Source: Bin55 sp965220235 | GTDB lineage: Bacteria > Pseudomonadota > Gammaproteobacteria > Pseudomonadales > Azotimanducaceae | Assembly: GCA_965220235.1 (NCBI GenBank) | Contig: OZ244815.1 | Span: 2,046,001 to 2,110,000, forward strand | Length of the DNA stretch: 64,000 nucleotides | Reading direction: 5' to 3' | Part shown: positions 53,494 to 62,134 of the stretch, one piece after another | Layout of the letters: each line of letters begins with the position of its first letter | How positions within the stretch are numbered: the stretch's first letter is position 1 | Program-made: the position numbers and the translations under genes | The notes under the pieces: model-generated | The model's input: only the letters and a program-made list of their open reading frames with translations | Database searches by the model: none | Told to the model about the DNA's origin: nothing

Positions 53494-54420
53494 TTAGGCA
53501 AAACCCGTACGTGATACGAACTCGCGAACGAAATTCGCGCACTCTTTCGGTTGTTCGATCTGCATATAGTGTGTCGCATCCGGGAGGAAATCGAAATCAA
53601 CATGAAGCATATGAGATAGATCGACTGTTGGTAAATACGAAGACGGTAACAAGGGATCTGATCCAATAACGCGGACCGGGCACGGTAGTTTGTCCAAATC
53701 TACTTGATCAGCGAACGCGCGGAAGAACCCGATGATTTTCGCTTCATAATCAGGTGGACATCGCAATTCGTAGCCTGGCTGATCGTCGGATTTCTTGAGA
53801 ATCGTGTGCGCCATCAACTCCTTCGCTCCTGTCACTAGGCGCGAATACGCCGGCGAAAAGTCAAGCAATTCAATCAATTGTTCGCGTGACTTAAATCGAA
53901 ATGTCCGTTTTCGTGTCTGCCTCGCTCTGAGCTCGACTGCCTCGTCAAACTCAGCGTGACTCTGTCCAGGTCGGTACATTGGTGGGTCAAAAAGAACCAA
54001 TGCGTTGAACCCGTGCCAACGGCTCTCTAGTGTTTCCGCTATCAAACCTGAGGAATAAAGCAAGGCGACTAACGCGGAGACCGAATGCAACACCCCTAAG
54101 CTTGGTTTTTTTCCATATTGCTCTTCAACTTCAAACATAACGTGATCAAGATCGGAGACTAGTGAAATGACATTGTGATCGTCTTTGCTTGTTCGTTCAT
54201 TCCACCCATGATTACGAAGATCAAAGATGATCAATTCGAACTCGTTCGCGAGCTCCGACCAAAACGGGTAATAGAGATCAATTGCTAACCCATTGCCGTG
54301 TCCCAAAACCAAACGCGGTCCTAGTGGGTTTCCGTGTCTTCGGATAGCGATACGAGTTTCATGGTCAACAGCAACTTCTGTTGTTGAAAGCGGGTTAGGT
54401 AATTGCCAATCGGTCGCCAT
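53494..54420 (-). CDS. Alpha/beta hydrolase of the polyketide locus (Ser nucleophile)
   Basis: A 308-residue alpha/beta hydrolase from ATG 54420; TTG 54459, which overlaps the transferase stop, is an alternative start. The oxyanion region is GHGNGLAID, the nucleophile Ser113 sits in VLHSVSAL, the acid is likely in IGSDPLLPSSY and His284 in ATHYMQIEQPKE. It shares GYELRCPP...EA and the HY..E.P.E ending with the hydrolase at 55654-56547, so the two are paralogues. Elbow Gly residues are replaced (L-H-S-V-S). The gene starts 22 bases after the end of the synthase, convergently, and is coupled to the transferase gene. Releasing or editing the polyketide chain is a reasonable inference. Confidence 0.85.
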   Translation of the reverse strand: MATDWQLPNPLSTTEVAVDHETRIAIRRHGNPLGPRLVLGHGNGLAIDLYYPFWSELANEFELIIFDLRNHGWNERTSKDDHNVISLVSDLDHVMFEVEEQYGKKPSLGVLHSVSALVALLYSSGLIAETLESRWHGFNALVLFDPPMYRPGQSHAEFDEAVELRARQTRKRTFRFKSREQLIELLDFSPAYSRLVTGAKELMAHTILKKSDDQPGYELRCPPDYEAKIIGFFRAFADQVDLDKLPCPVRVIGSDPLLPSSYLPTVDLSHMLHVDFDFLPDATHYMQIEQPKECANFVREFVSRTGFA

Positions 54421-54455
54421 GATGCGGGTTGTGCCTGAGCGTGTGTAACCTCGCC

Positions 54456-55151
54456 TCAATCTAGCTCATGGGCAAATGCGGCTACAAACCTATTATCGTG
54501 CAGACTATGCAGCTCCCATGTTGCATCCGATAAAGATGCGAATTGGACGACAACATGGTCATCGCCGCCTGTCACAATCGAATCAGGTATTGTGAACGCG
54601 GTTGTGTCCGCTCGAAACCCCTCGCCGATCGCCTTAATGAAAGCTTCCTTTAACGTCCAAAACTTCACAAATACATTAGCTCGGTCCTGCCGCTTAGTGT
54701 GAATTAGCAATTCTCGCTCGTGGTCCGAAAGCACCTTGTGTAATTCGTGGCTATTTTCATAACGGTCGTTCCGCAGCTCAATATCGACACCGAGTCTGCC
54801 GTTCTCAGCGAATGCAAGTAGACCATGACCTTCAGTGTGGCTCACATTAAAGTTCCATGGAACTTCCTGCGCTCTAACCAGCGCCGTAGGTTTCTCGTTA
54901 CGCGCCATCGTGAAACCTAGATCGGAATTGCGAATCCCCATCATTTCGCACAAGTAAACCCGCAGTGCCGCTCGGCATAGTATGAATCGCCTGCGTGCTG
55001 GAAACGAGTCGAATCGCCTCGCACGCTCCCGTTCGTTCGTATCTAGTATGTCGTGTGCGTGCGACTCGTTCTCTAGACTCGCCGCGAGGTCGACATAGAC
55101 AACGGTCACATCTCCGATATTCGCGTATTCGTGCGCCCAATTTGCCTTCAT
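54456..55151 (-). CDS. Sfp-type 4'-phosphopantetheinyl transferase
   Basis: A 231-residue enzyme that attaches the phosphopantetheine arm to carrier-protein serines. The three family motifs are visible: FNVSHTEG (101-108), GVDIE with Asp123 and Glu125 for Mg/CoA, and FWTLKEAFIKAIGEG with Lys168 and Glu169. The stop overlaps the hydrolase's upstream in-frame TTG, indicating coupled genes. It most likely primes ACP1 of the synthase and the free-standing ACP at 55298, which lies divergently 146 bases away. Length and motif spacing are normal for Sfp-type enzymes. Confidence 0.95.
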   Translation of the reverse strand: MKANWAHEYANIGDVTVVYVDLAASLENESHAHDILDTNERERARRFDSFPARRRFILCRAALRVYLCEMMGIRNSDLGFTMARNEKPTALVRAQEVPWNFNVSHTEGHGLLAFAENGRLGVDIELRNDRYENSHELHKVLSDHERELLIHTKRQDRANVFVKFWTLKEAFIKAIGEGFRADTTAFTIPDSIVTGGDDHVVVQFASLSDATWELHSLHDNRFVAAFAHELD

Positions 55152-55297
55152 TCGAAGTGACCTATCTCAAGCGGAGGTCTAAATACTCGTGCGCGAGTCG
55201 TTCGCAGTCGCACTGAGCAGATAACCGTCTTTGTACGAAGAGCATAAACTAAGCCGAATTAAAATGTGATTTCTATACACCCGAAAAAGGAATAAAG

Positions 55298-55522
55298 ATG
55301 TCTTCAACAGAAGAGAGAATTACTGCTCTAAGCAGAAAATTGCTCGTTCCAGATCGAGACCCTGACTTCGACAAGGACTTTAGTGAATCCGATATTTCGT
55401 CCATCGTTGTTGTGGAATTTGCAAAAGCAGTCGCAAGCGAATTTAGTCTTGAAATTCCGGCGGAGGACTTTGCAGGGTTCAAGAACCTCCGGGAACTCGT
55501 GTCCTATATCGATTCGAAGTAA
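55298..55522 (+). CDS. Free-standing acyl carrier protein
   Basis: A 74-residue acidic carrier protein after AAAAGGA and ATG 55298. The attachment region reads ISSIVVVEF with Ser35 in the place of the DSL serine; the usual preceding Asp is Ser34. The rest, including FDKDFSESD, LEIPAEDF and NLRELVSYI, follows the four-helix ACP pattern. It is divergent from the phosphopantetheinyl transferase and faces the second hydrolase. As the synthase ends in a KS without carrier, this ACP is the natural acceptor for the last step, by inference from context. Confidence 0.88.
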   Translation: MSSTEERITALSRKLLVPDRDPDFDKDFSESDISSIVVVEFAKAVASEFSLEIPAEDFAGFKNLRELVSYIDSK

Positions 55523-55551
55523 GGCTTAACTCCTATTCGATCATTGATGAA

Positions 55552-55581
55552 TCTTAGCTCGTGTTCCTACACGAGCTAAGA
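55552..55581. terminator. 13-bp perfect stem-loop between the convergent ACP and hydrolase genes
   Basis: TCTTAGCTCGTGT and ACACGAGCTAAGA form a perfect 13-bp stem with loop TCCT. It lies 30 bases after the ACP stop and 73 bases before the end of the convergent hydrolase gene, the usual place of a bidirectional terminator. No T-run follows on either side. Confidence 0.65.
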
Positions 55582-55653
55582 CATCTACATTACTACGTTG
55601 CCTGTCAAGTGGTGATAGTCGACGATCAACAAAACCACGATACGGATTGAGTC

Positions 55654-56547
55654 TCACAAGACCTGCTGTCGCACAGAAGTCAATTCTTCCGCGATTAATT
55701 CCGGACGTTCCATAGGAATATAGTGGCTTAATTCCGCGTGTTGGATGTCTACTCCATCGCTAAAGCTGTGTGCTAATTGCGGCCAGGTTAATGAATGGAT
55801 TGTGTCCAACGGGTGCCGAATCCCACGTGCGCTCTTCCCACGAAATACCTTAACTGGGACATCGACTGACGACAACATTGGATGGATGTCAGTACTCGCA
55901 CACTCAAGGGACGTCTCAGCTTCAACCAGTGGTGGACATCGAAGTTCGTATCCTCCCTGTTCAGTTTGCCCAAGTCCGTGCTGACAGTGGTCCCAAAGCA
56001 CTTCTTCTGACCACAGGTCGAAAGGACTACGGTTCTTAATCGTATCGAACCATTGCCTCGGCGAATCCCAGTCCGCCTTGCGCTTTGCATAGGGATGTTC
56101 TTCCGGGGAATCAAACATCTTAAATTGCCCTGCGGCTGCGTATGCACGCGGTGCGAAAACCGCTGGTTCAAATAGGAGTAGTGCCTTAAATCGCTTGTTG
56201 AGGACTGCGGCTGCCTGTAGTAAAGGATGCGCGCCCAGACAATGTCCGATGCCAATGATGGATTCGAGATTCAAACTGTAAATCAAGGCACATAAATCAC
56301 TACCGAGTTGACTCCAGCTATACGGGCCCTTTTTCTCTGATTGTCCATGTCCACGAAAGTCGACACAGATTACTGACTGTGTCGAGTCAAGACGTCTCAA
56401 TGTCGCGTCCCAATCGCGTGCGTGACAACCTAGACCATGAACAAATAGACCCGTGGGCGCGTTTTCATCACTGCCGGTGCGCTCGACATACGCCATCCGC
56501 ACACCATTGACACTTTCATATTTTTGTTCAAGACTTAAAGGTGCCAC
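55654..56547 (-). CDS. Alpha/beta hydrolase of the polyketide locus (Cys at the nucleophile position)
   Basis: A 297-residue alpha/beta hydrolase from GTG 56547. LFVHGLGCHARDWD is the oxyanion region and DFRGHGQS the strand-5 motif. The nucleophile elbow reads GHCLGA, so Cys103 replaces the usual Ser. His275 is in LSHYIPMERPE. The acid after strand 7 is not obvious (RGKSARG); Glu in LLFEPAVF may substitute. It shares the GYELRCPP block with the other hydrolase here. Cys at this position occurs in dienelactone hydrolases and some polyketide/peptide thioesterases. Acyl transfer or ring closure instead of hydrolysis is possible. Confidence 0.85.
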   Translation of the reverse strand: MAPLSLEQKYESVNGVRMAYVERTGSDENAPTGLFVHGLGCHARDWDATLRRLDSTQSVICVDFRGHGQSEKKGPYSWSQLGSDLCALIYSLNLESIIGIGHCLGAHPLLQAAAVLNKRFKALLLFEPAVFAPRAYAAAGQFKMFDSPEEHPYAKRKADWDSPRQWFDTIKNRSPFDLWSEEVLWDHCQHGLGQTEQGGYELRCPPLVEAETSLECASTDIHPMLSSVDVPVKVFRGKSARGIRHPLDTIHSLTWPQLAHSFSDGVDIQHAELSHYIPMERPELIAEELTSVRQQVL

Positions 56548-56675
56548 AATAAAAGGTGAGGCTTTAAAAACTTAGGAGTGAACGAAACGTCATTGATTTT
56601 AAACGAAAATTTTTCGTATGTGAATTGAGGCTAGCGATTTGAACTGTGACATACTGTAGTCGTGTTTTATCGACA

Positions 56676-56704
56676 TTAATTGAGATTATTGCGTAATCAA
56701 TTAA
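56676..56704. promoter_or_regulatory. Bipartite inverted repeat upstream of the Cys hydrolase
   Basis: TTAATT and GATTA pair with TAATC and AATTAA around TTGCG, with a two-base bulge on one side. It is 129 bases upstream of the hydrolase start and 70 bases beyond the TauE/SafE stop. It may be an operator or a weak terminator. Nothing else is clear in 56548-56774, although ACGAAAATTTTTCGT nearby is also palindromic. Confidence 0.4.
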
Positions 56705-56774
56705 CGTTTCGATTGAAGCCGAGCGAGAAAACCACCTAGGAACTAGGTCACGAGTCTCTAAATCGAGTATCCGA

Positions 56775-57548
56775 TTACGTTGTCTCGTTGACGATCTTAA
56801 CGACGGCGGATGCCAAAATCCAACAACCGATCAGAAATACAAGTGAAAAAACAGCACGACGAAATTGTCGATCCGTGACTTTAGGCTGGAATCGCTTTGC
56901 GACGTAGGTTGAAATAAACACAACGGGCACAGCCGCGACGATGATCCATAAAAGAGACTGCGAATAAATATCGTCAATCCACACAAGCAGCGTGCGAGTG
57001 CATGTCGTGACACCTAACATCGCGAGCAACGATGCACGAATTGAGGCGATCACGATTGGTTGTCGATAGGCAAACCATCCGACGACGGGTCCTGACGCGG
57101 CAAACATCCCGCCGAAAATTCCACCAGCAAATCCTGCCCCCGTTGCAGCGAGTGCACTCGAACGGCGAGCTTGCGGAGTCGGGTTGAGAGCGAGCGACAA
57201 ACTACCTGTAATCAAAAAGAGCGCGAACACAATCTCGAGGATCGCGGTTGCTTCCCTTGTTAGAAAGTTCAGTATGGCAATACCAAGTGCGATCGCAGGT
57301 ACCTGTCCTAACGTCAGGAAGAGGAAAAGGCGTCTATCGATGCTTCGATACGTATCCGCAAGTGAGACTGCGATATTTAGGAAAGCGAGAACGCTGATCG
57401 CAGCAGCCGTCTCCGCAATCGACATGACGCCTGTTACCTGCACTATCGCCATCACGATAAGACCGAGTGCGAACCCGGACGTAGCTTGTAGCCATGCGCC
57501 CACGGCAATCGCGATCAGAAAGACGCAATATACGTTGATGTCTACCAC
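56775..57548 (-). CDS. TauE/SafE-family membrane permease
   Basis: A 257-residue polytopic protein with about 7-8 hydrophobic helices. It begins with a helix containing GAWLQATSGFALGLIVMAI and has the repeat-like second half GAGFAGGIFGGMFAASGPVV, the duplicated G-x(n)-G/F motif of TauE/SafE permeases. Family members export sulfite or organosulfonates, or other small anions. GTG 57548 starts it. It lies between the polyketide locus and an unrelated membrane protein; a role in either is not evident. Confidence 0.85.
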   Translation of the reverse strand: MVDINVYCVFLIAIAVGAWLQATSGFALGLIVMAIVQVTGVMSIAETAAAISVLAFLNIAVSLADTYRSIDRRLFLFLTLGQVPAIALGIAILNFLTREATAILEIVFALFLITGSLSLALNPTPQARRSSALAATGAGFAGGIFGGMFAASGPVVGWFAYRQPIVIASIRASLLAMLGVTTCTRTLLVWIDDIYSQSLLWIIVAAVPVVFISTYVAKRFQPKVTDRQFRRAVFSLVFLIGCWILASAVVKIVNETT

Positions 57549-57665
57549 GAAGGACTTGGGGTCTACGCGCTATTTCAGTCACCCATTTTCGTGATAACTA
57601 ACTATTACGCGCAGACTCCGTGGATTTAAGGTTAAAACCCCGCAATCAGTTGACGACCCGGCCTG

Positions 57666-60600
57666 CTAATCCGATGATTTGGTCTCATCTTGAGTCTCAC
57701 TAGGTCCAGTCTCTGGCGCGTCCACGAGATCACCTTGAGTGCTTGTTCCTTCGTCAACAGATTGCGCCGTTTTTGACCCCCAATACGACGGTGAGCTTAA
57801 AGCGGAAAACGTCGCGCGGACCCACTTGGTCAGTGCGAATACGAGCCAGAGCGACCACGCCAACATAGTGAGCTGGTACACCCAAAACGGCAACGAGAAC
57901 ACCCACGCTGTCGGAAGATCCACACTACTCTCATCGGCGAACCATCGTAAAACGTGAGCATCGAGGGATGAGAAAGACGAAAGATGCGCAAGCATCGACG
58001 ATGACGTGATATACATGTCAGGTGGAGTTTGGAGCGCATTTAGTACTGTTAAGAACAGCGCCATCAGACCGACGAACGCTAAAAACCCCAACCCGATCTG
58101 GATGATTCGATACGCATACACCGGTAGGTCATCTAGTTTTGTTCGTGCGCGCCACCATACGCTGAGCGTCCACAACGCAACAAAAAGAAGAGCCCAAATA
58201 TTCGCTAACGTCGCGCCGATCGCGACAAGAATTGCGTCCAGCTTCGTTAGCGGGAATTTCGGCAGATAAGTCAATGTCAATCCGACGAGCACTGTAACGA
58301 TGACAACACCCCAAAAGAGCACTGCGGACCCAATCGCCGGTCCCCCTAGAAAGAGAATCCATCGACTCTTCGCAATCTGAACGGTGTGGGACACGTTTCG
58401 TGCATCGCCACTAATAGCGAGATCGGGAGTCCTGTATAGCCAGCCAAGCGCTTCATCCATCCGCCAGCTCACTCCGTACACGTGTTCGCCGTGCGTGATC
58501 GCGAAATTGACCAGAGTACCCGTACTTAAAGGCTGATCCTCGCCGTCAATCGTCACGCCCTCGAGAATCGAATCTGCTGGGAGTTCTACCGAGTAGCTGC
58601 CTGCAACGCTGGATTCAATGCGGAAGTACGCAGCGTTGGTGGATGCGCGAGATCCAACCGTTGATGTCAACTCCACGCTCTTTACAGTAAGCGTGTTTCC
58701 TGGTATCGGCGTCGGTTTGGAGAGTTTCAGTGAAAGAGTTTCTCCTTGGCGTGGTTTGTATACAGTTGCATTGCGATTGCTCTGCGACGGAGTGACACCT
58801 TCACCTTTGAATTGCCAAAAATCACTACCTCTTACAAACCATCGCTCAGTACGTTCCGCATACGATGGCGCAGTGATCACAAGTTCGTCGTCAAGCAGTA
58901 GCGAACTACGCCAACTAACAGAGTTCACATCAGGCTCGAAAATCAGGACTGCATTCCCATCTTTTACCGTAACGTGATCACCCAAGACTGTCTCGCCTTT
59001 CAGTAGTGGAACCTCCACTGTTACGATCTCTGAACGCTGCTTGTTGATTAAAACGATTGTTTCAACGAATGGTTCGTATCGCAAATCCAACTCCCGCTCC
59101 ACAACGACCGGGCGTTGAAATTCATATGTGCTTGAGGAGAGCGACACATCAGCTGAATCGTCGTGACGCCGATTCAGCACAATCCTCTGGCGTTCCGACT
59201 CGACTCCTTGCGATACTCGCCAACAGCACACATTCTTCGAGATCTTCGCTGCTTCGAGCGGAAAATCGATGATTAGATCGTCAATGTCGCGAACGTTAAA
59301 CCGCATAGCTAGGTTGTTCTGACCATCGTCCACTTCAACGTAGGTATTGCCATTTGAGTGATGAAACAACGGTTGACTACGTCCATCTTGAGATACTTCC
59401 TTCAATGTCGTCTGCGGCGTGCCTTTCGGCAACGGTACAGCAACCTTTGCGCCAGCGAGTATCGTGAGATCTAAACGCAATTCGTTCTCGTCATGCATGG
59501 TGAGATTTGCATGTTCAAGACTTGCGCAACCAGGCAAACAATCAGGTAGTGCCGTTAAGCGTGCTTCAAGTTCTTCAAGGAGCTCCGAGTCAGGAAACGA
59601 TGCGTTGGTCGAGGTAGCCACGACGCCGAGTAAAAAAAGTGACGCAATTCTTCTAAAGCGCGGAGGGATGTCGATGTGATCGCCGACTTTCGTCATTACG
59701 AGGATCAACAACATCAGAAGATGCAGAATCGCGATCACAGCGAAAACAATTCGAGTCGCTGGAGGGGGTAGAAATGTGAGACCAACACGCTGGTCTTTAC
59801 TTACCGGACCAGCCCAATTGAGTGTTACCCGATCCCAATTCCACGTAGGTTCGCCGGGTCCGGTTTGTACCGCAACGTTTGGTGTTTGAGCTGGCGCATC
59901 CCTCCTAATAAAGTTGCCACTTACGACGAGCTCCTCTGCTGGGGGACTCGCACTCTCTGTCCTCATTCTCGAGCGATCAGCCTTAGCCAACGGTGTAGGC
60001 ATATCAAAGTTCTGTCTACGAACCATTGATCCTTCTTGGAACTCTGGACTATCGACTGCCTTTTCAGCAACGACGGGAGACATCAGCATCGGCCCAGTAG
60101 CGGCATCAAGCTGTGGATAAACTGCTTGACGGAGGTTATTCGCAGCGACGTACACCGAAATAACCGCAACAGGTACCAGCACGACCCAATAAGCGATTTG
60201 TGTTATGTGTTTTGCGGTGCTAGAACTCAACTGGCGTTCAAGGAGAAGGATCACCCCGAGTAGTAACCAACCAATCGCAGGTGCAGTGTGCTCCTGATAT
60301 GCCAATACGATCGAAATCGACGCCACAATCGCAATCGGGACGCCGCCAACTCGATAAAGTACGACAACGATGAGTACACAAATAAAAATGTCCCATAGAT
60401 TCCACCAAGCCGACAACCACGACTCATCCACACGATCTACACCAGATGTCCACAACAGCTTCCAGCCTGGTGGTATATTCAGACTGATGTGGAGCGAGTC
60501 GGCATCTATTAGCCAGCCGTTTGCGGAAATATCGTTGCGCGAAGCTAGTAAGCTGACCGCTTTGATTCCTCGTTCGAACGGATGCAGCGTAATACCTGCT

Positions 60601-61832
60601 ACCGAATCAGCTTCCTCACCAAGGTAAGTTACGAGCCTATTCTTTCCATCAACACTAACCGCACCGAGTGGATAGTCTGCCGCAACGCGGGTTTCAGACG
60701 TTACCTCCGCGAAGATATCATCCGAAGTAACCATCGATGAACCATCAAATCCAAGCCAAATTTCTCTGTCGATGTGAAAGAGCGCCGGTTTTGGATTAGG
60801 ATCACCACGTTGTTCATTGGTTAACCTGAGAGTCGAACCTAAAGGCACGGAGTACGTAGGTGCACTGCCAAAAGGCGAGTCTACCAATGTAGGATCTATC
60901 GGTTCCACGCCTTCAACATCCACGGTTCGATGTTGGGTCCTCGCAAGGAATACCCATGTCTCTGACGTTGGCCAATATGAGCCAGTGGATATAGGCGTAA
61001 ATTCGGTTAGGCTTTCGCTAACGGCCTCCACAGACAACCAAGCTACACCTCGGGAAACTTGGACGAGGAAAGTGCCGTCTTGTCTAACTTGCACTGGAAC
61101 GTCCGCATTGACCGAAGTCGCTCGAAAACCGCTAAGAATGGGTTTACCAAGTGACTCAACGCGGTCCTCACCATCAACGGTTAATCGAATCCGCGTCTCT
61201 AGCGATTGCGGAATGTCATCGCGTAATCGACGATATACGTCTAATCGGAGAGAGTTTTCGGATGCCTGCACGAATGTCTGGGCTTGTAACCAAAGATCGC
61301 CGTCCTCGACTTTTGGTACAGACACATCTTGTCCGTCAATCTTCAATTTGACGATCGCGGCACTTCGCGGTATTGCGAGCGATCGAGGTGCGGTATCGAA
61401 GTCGATATGACCCGTAACGTTGAATGCGCCACGATTGATAAATACACGTGGACTGTCGTTGACGAACCCGACACGAGCCGGCGAGCCGTTTAACTGAACA
61501 CCAACCGGACGTTGTTCGCTCGAAGGTAGTTGCACATGGCTATCAGCATTAGCCTGACCGACCATACGAAACTCAACACGATCCTGCGCTCCGGTCGTCA
61601 GCTCAACCGAAATTTCAGAGATCCAAACGCACGGTAATCGCCGCTTTGACGTATCGTCGACAGGACAATAAATACTCGGATGGTCCGCAAGCACCCAATC
61701 TTTCCAATCATCAAGTTCGGGCGGAACGTAAACGTCTTGTGCAACAACACTCAATCCTGCTAACGCACACGCTAAATAAGTCGACGCGCGTAACACACAG
61801 GGAAAGAGGTTTCGAATAATCGTAAACCGCAT
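57666..61832 (-). CDS. Large exported/membrane protein of unknown function (1388 residues)
   Basis: The protein starts with a signal sequence (ALAGLSVVAQDVYVPP) and then a long beta-rich extracytoplasmic part. Hydrophobic helices cluster near residues 470-575, 690-745 and 1160-1345, so two periplasmic blocks alternate with membrane bundles. A Cys-pair motif, ALPDCLPGCASLEHA, follows the second bundle. The C-terminal tail is Ser/Thr/Glu-rich and hydrophilic. Similar large proteins of unknown function exist in gammaproteobacteria (memory, not searched). No enzyme motif is recognised. ATG 61832; 5' and 3' flanks show no coupled gene. Confidence 0.75.
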   Translation of the reverse strand: MRFTIIRNLFPCVLRASTYLACALAGLSVVAQDVYVPPELDDWKDWVLADHPSIYCPVDDTSKRRLPCVWISEISVELTTGAQDRVEFRMVGQANADSHVQLPSSEQRPVGVQLNGSPARVGFVNDSPRVFINRGAFNVTGHIDFDTAPRSLAIPRSAAIVKLKIDGQDVSVPKVEDGDLWLQAQTFVQASENSLRLDVYRRLRDDIPQSLETRIRLTVDGEDRVESLGKPILSGFRATSVNADVPVQVRQDGTFLVQVSRGVAWLSVEAVSESLTEFTPISTGSYWPTSETWVFLARTQHRTVDVEGVEPIDPTLVDSPFGSAPTYSVPLGSTLRLTNEQRGDPNPKPALFHIDREIWLGFDGSSMVTSDDIFAEVTSETRVAADYPLGAVSVDGKNRLVTYLGEEADSVAGITLHPFERGIKAVSLLASRNDISANGWLIDADSLHISLNIPPGWKLLWTSGVDRVDESWLSAWWNLWDIFICVLIVVVLYRVGGVPIAIVASISIVLAYQEHTAPAIGWLLLGVILLLERQLSSSTAKHITQIAYWVVLVPVAVISVYVAANNLRQAVYPQLDAATGPMLMSPVVAEKAVDSPEFQEGSMVRRQNFDMPTPLAKADRSRMRTESASPPAEELVVSGNFIRRDAPAQTPNVAVQTGPGEPTWNWDRVTLNWAGPVSKDQRVGLTFLPPPATRIVFAVIAILHLLMLLILVMTKVGDHIDIPPRFRRIASLFLLGVVATSTNASFPDSELLEELEARLTALPDCLPGCASLEHANLTMHDENELRLDLTILAGAKVAVPLPKGTPQTTLKEVSQDGRSQPLFHHSNGNTYVEVDDGQNNLAMRFNVRDIDDLIIDFPLEAAKISKNVCCWRVSQGVESERQRIVLNRRHDDSADVSLSSSTYEFQRPVVVERELDLRYEPFVETIVLINKQRSEIVTVEVPLLKGETVLGDHVTVKDGNAVLIFEPDVNSVSWRSSLLLDDELVITAPSYAERTERWFVRGSDFWQFKGEGVTPSQSNRNATVYKPRQGETLSLKLSKPTPIPGNTLTVKSVELTSTVGSRASTNAAYFRIESSVAGSYSVELPADSILEGVTIDGEDQPLSTGTLVNFAITHGEHVYGVSWRMDEALGWLYRTPDLAISGDARNVSHTVQIAKSRWILFLGGPAIGSAVLFWGVVIVTVLVGLTLTYLPKFPLTKLDAILVAIGATLANIWALLFVALWTLSVWWRARTKLDDLPVYAYRIIQIGLGFLAFVGLMALFLTVLNALQTPPDMYITSSSMLAHLSSFSSLDAHVLRWFADESSVDLPTAWVFSLPFWVYQLTMLAWSLWLVFALTKWVRATFSALSSPSYWGSKTAQSVDEGTSTQGDLVDAPETGPSETQDETKSSD

Positions 61833-62134
61833 GAATTTACTCCATTGCCGGACCTCGATTGAGGGGTTCTCGGGATTCCTCTAGTGGAATTAGACTAGGT
61901 TCTCTTTCGTTTGTTGCCTAGTTCAGAATACCGACGTAATGCCTTGAGACACCACGTACTCGAATCAAATCCGCTTCAACCACGACCGCATCTTATTGAA
62001 ACCTATACCTGGTCAATGGTTAATCAGCAAACTGCCGTAGAGTCTTAGAAAACCATTCAGTTGTGATAATTCGATTTCACAATTAGACTGCCGATCGGGA
62101 AGAGCTCCAATGCGGCTCAATTCTTGAGTCCTGT
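61833..62134. other. Divergent intergenic region upstream of selO
   Basis: A 302-base stretch between the divergent large membrane protein gene and selO. It has no ORF of note. It contains the 6-bp inverted repeat listed at 62061-62082 and should carry the promoters of both genes. Confidence 0.5.
62061..62082. promoter_or_regulatory. Inverted repeat TTGTGA-N10-TCACAA upstream of selO
   Basis: Perfect six-base arms with a ten-base spacer lie about 53 bases before the selO start. The arms resemble CRP half-sites, but CRP needs a six-base spacer, so this is a possible operator for another regulator. Confidence 0.3.

Noticed and set aside
62061..62082. A CRP-type site before selO.
   Set aside because: The half-sites are TTGTGA/TCACAA but the spacer is 10 rather than 6 bases, so it does not fit CRP. 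Kept only as an unidentified inverted repeat.
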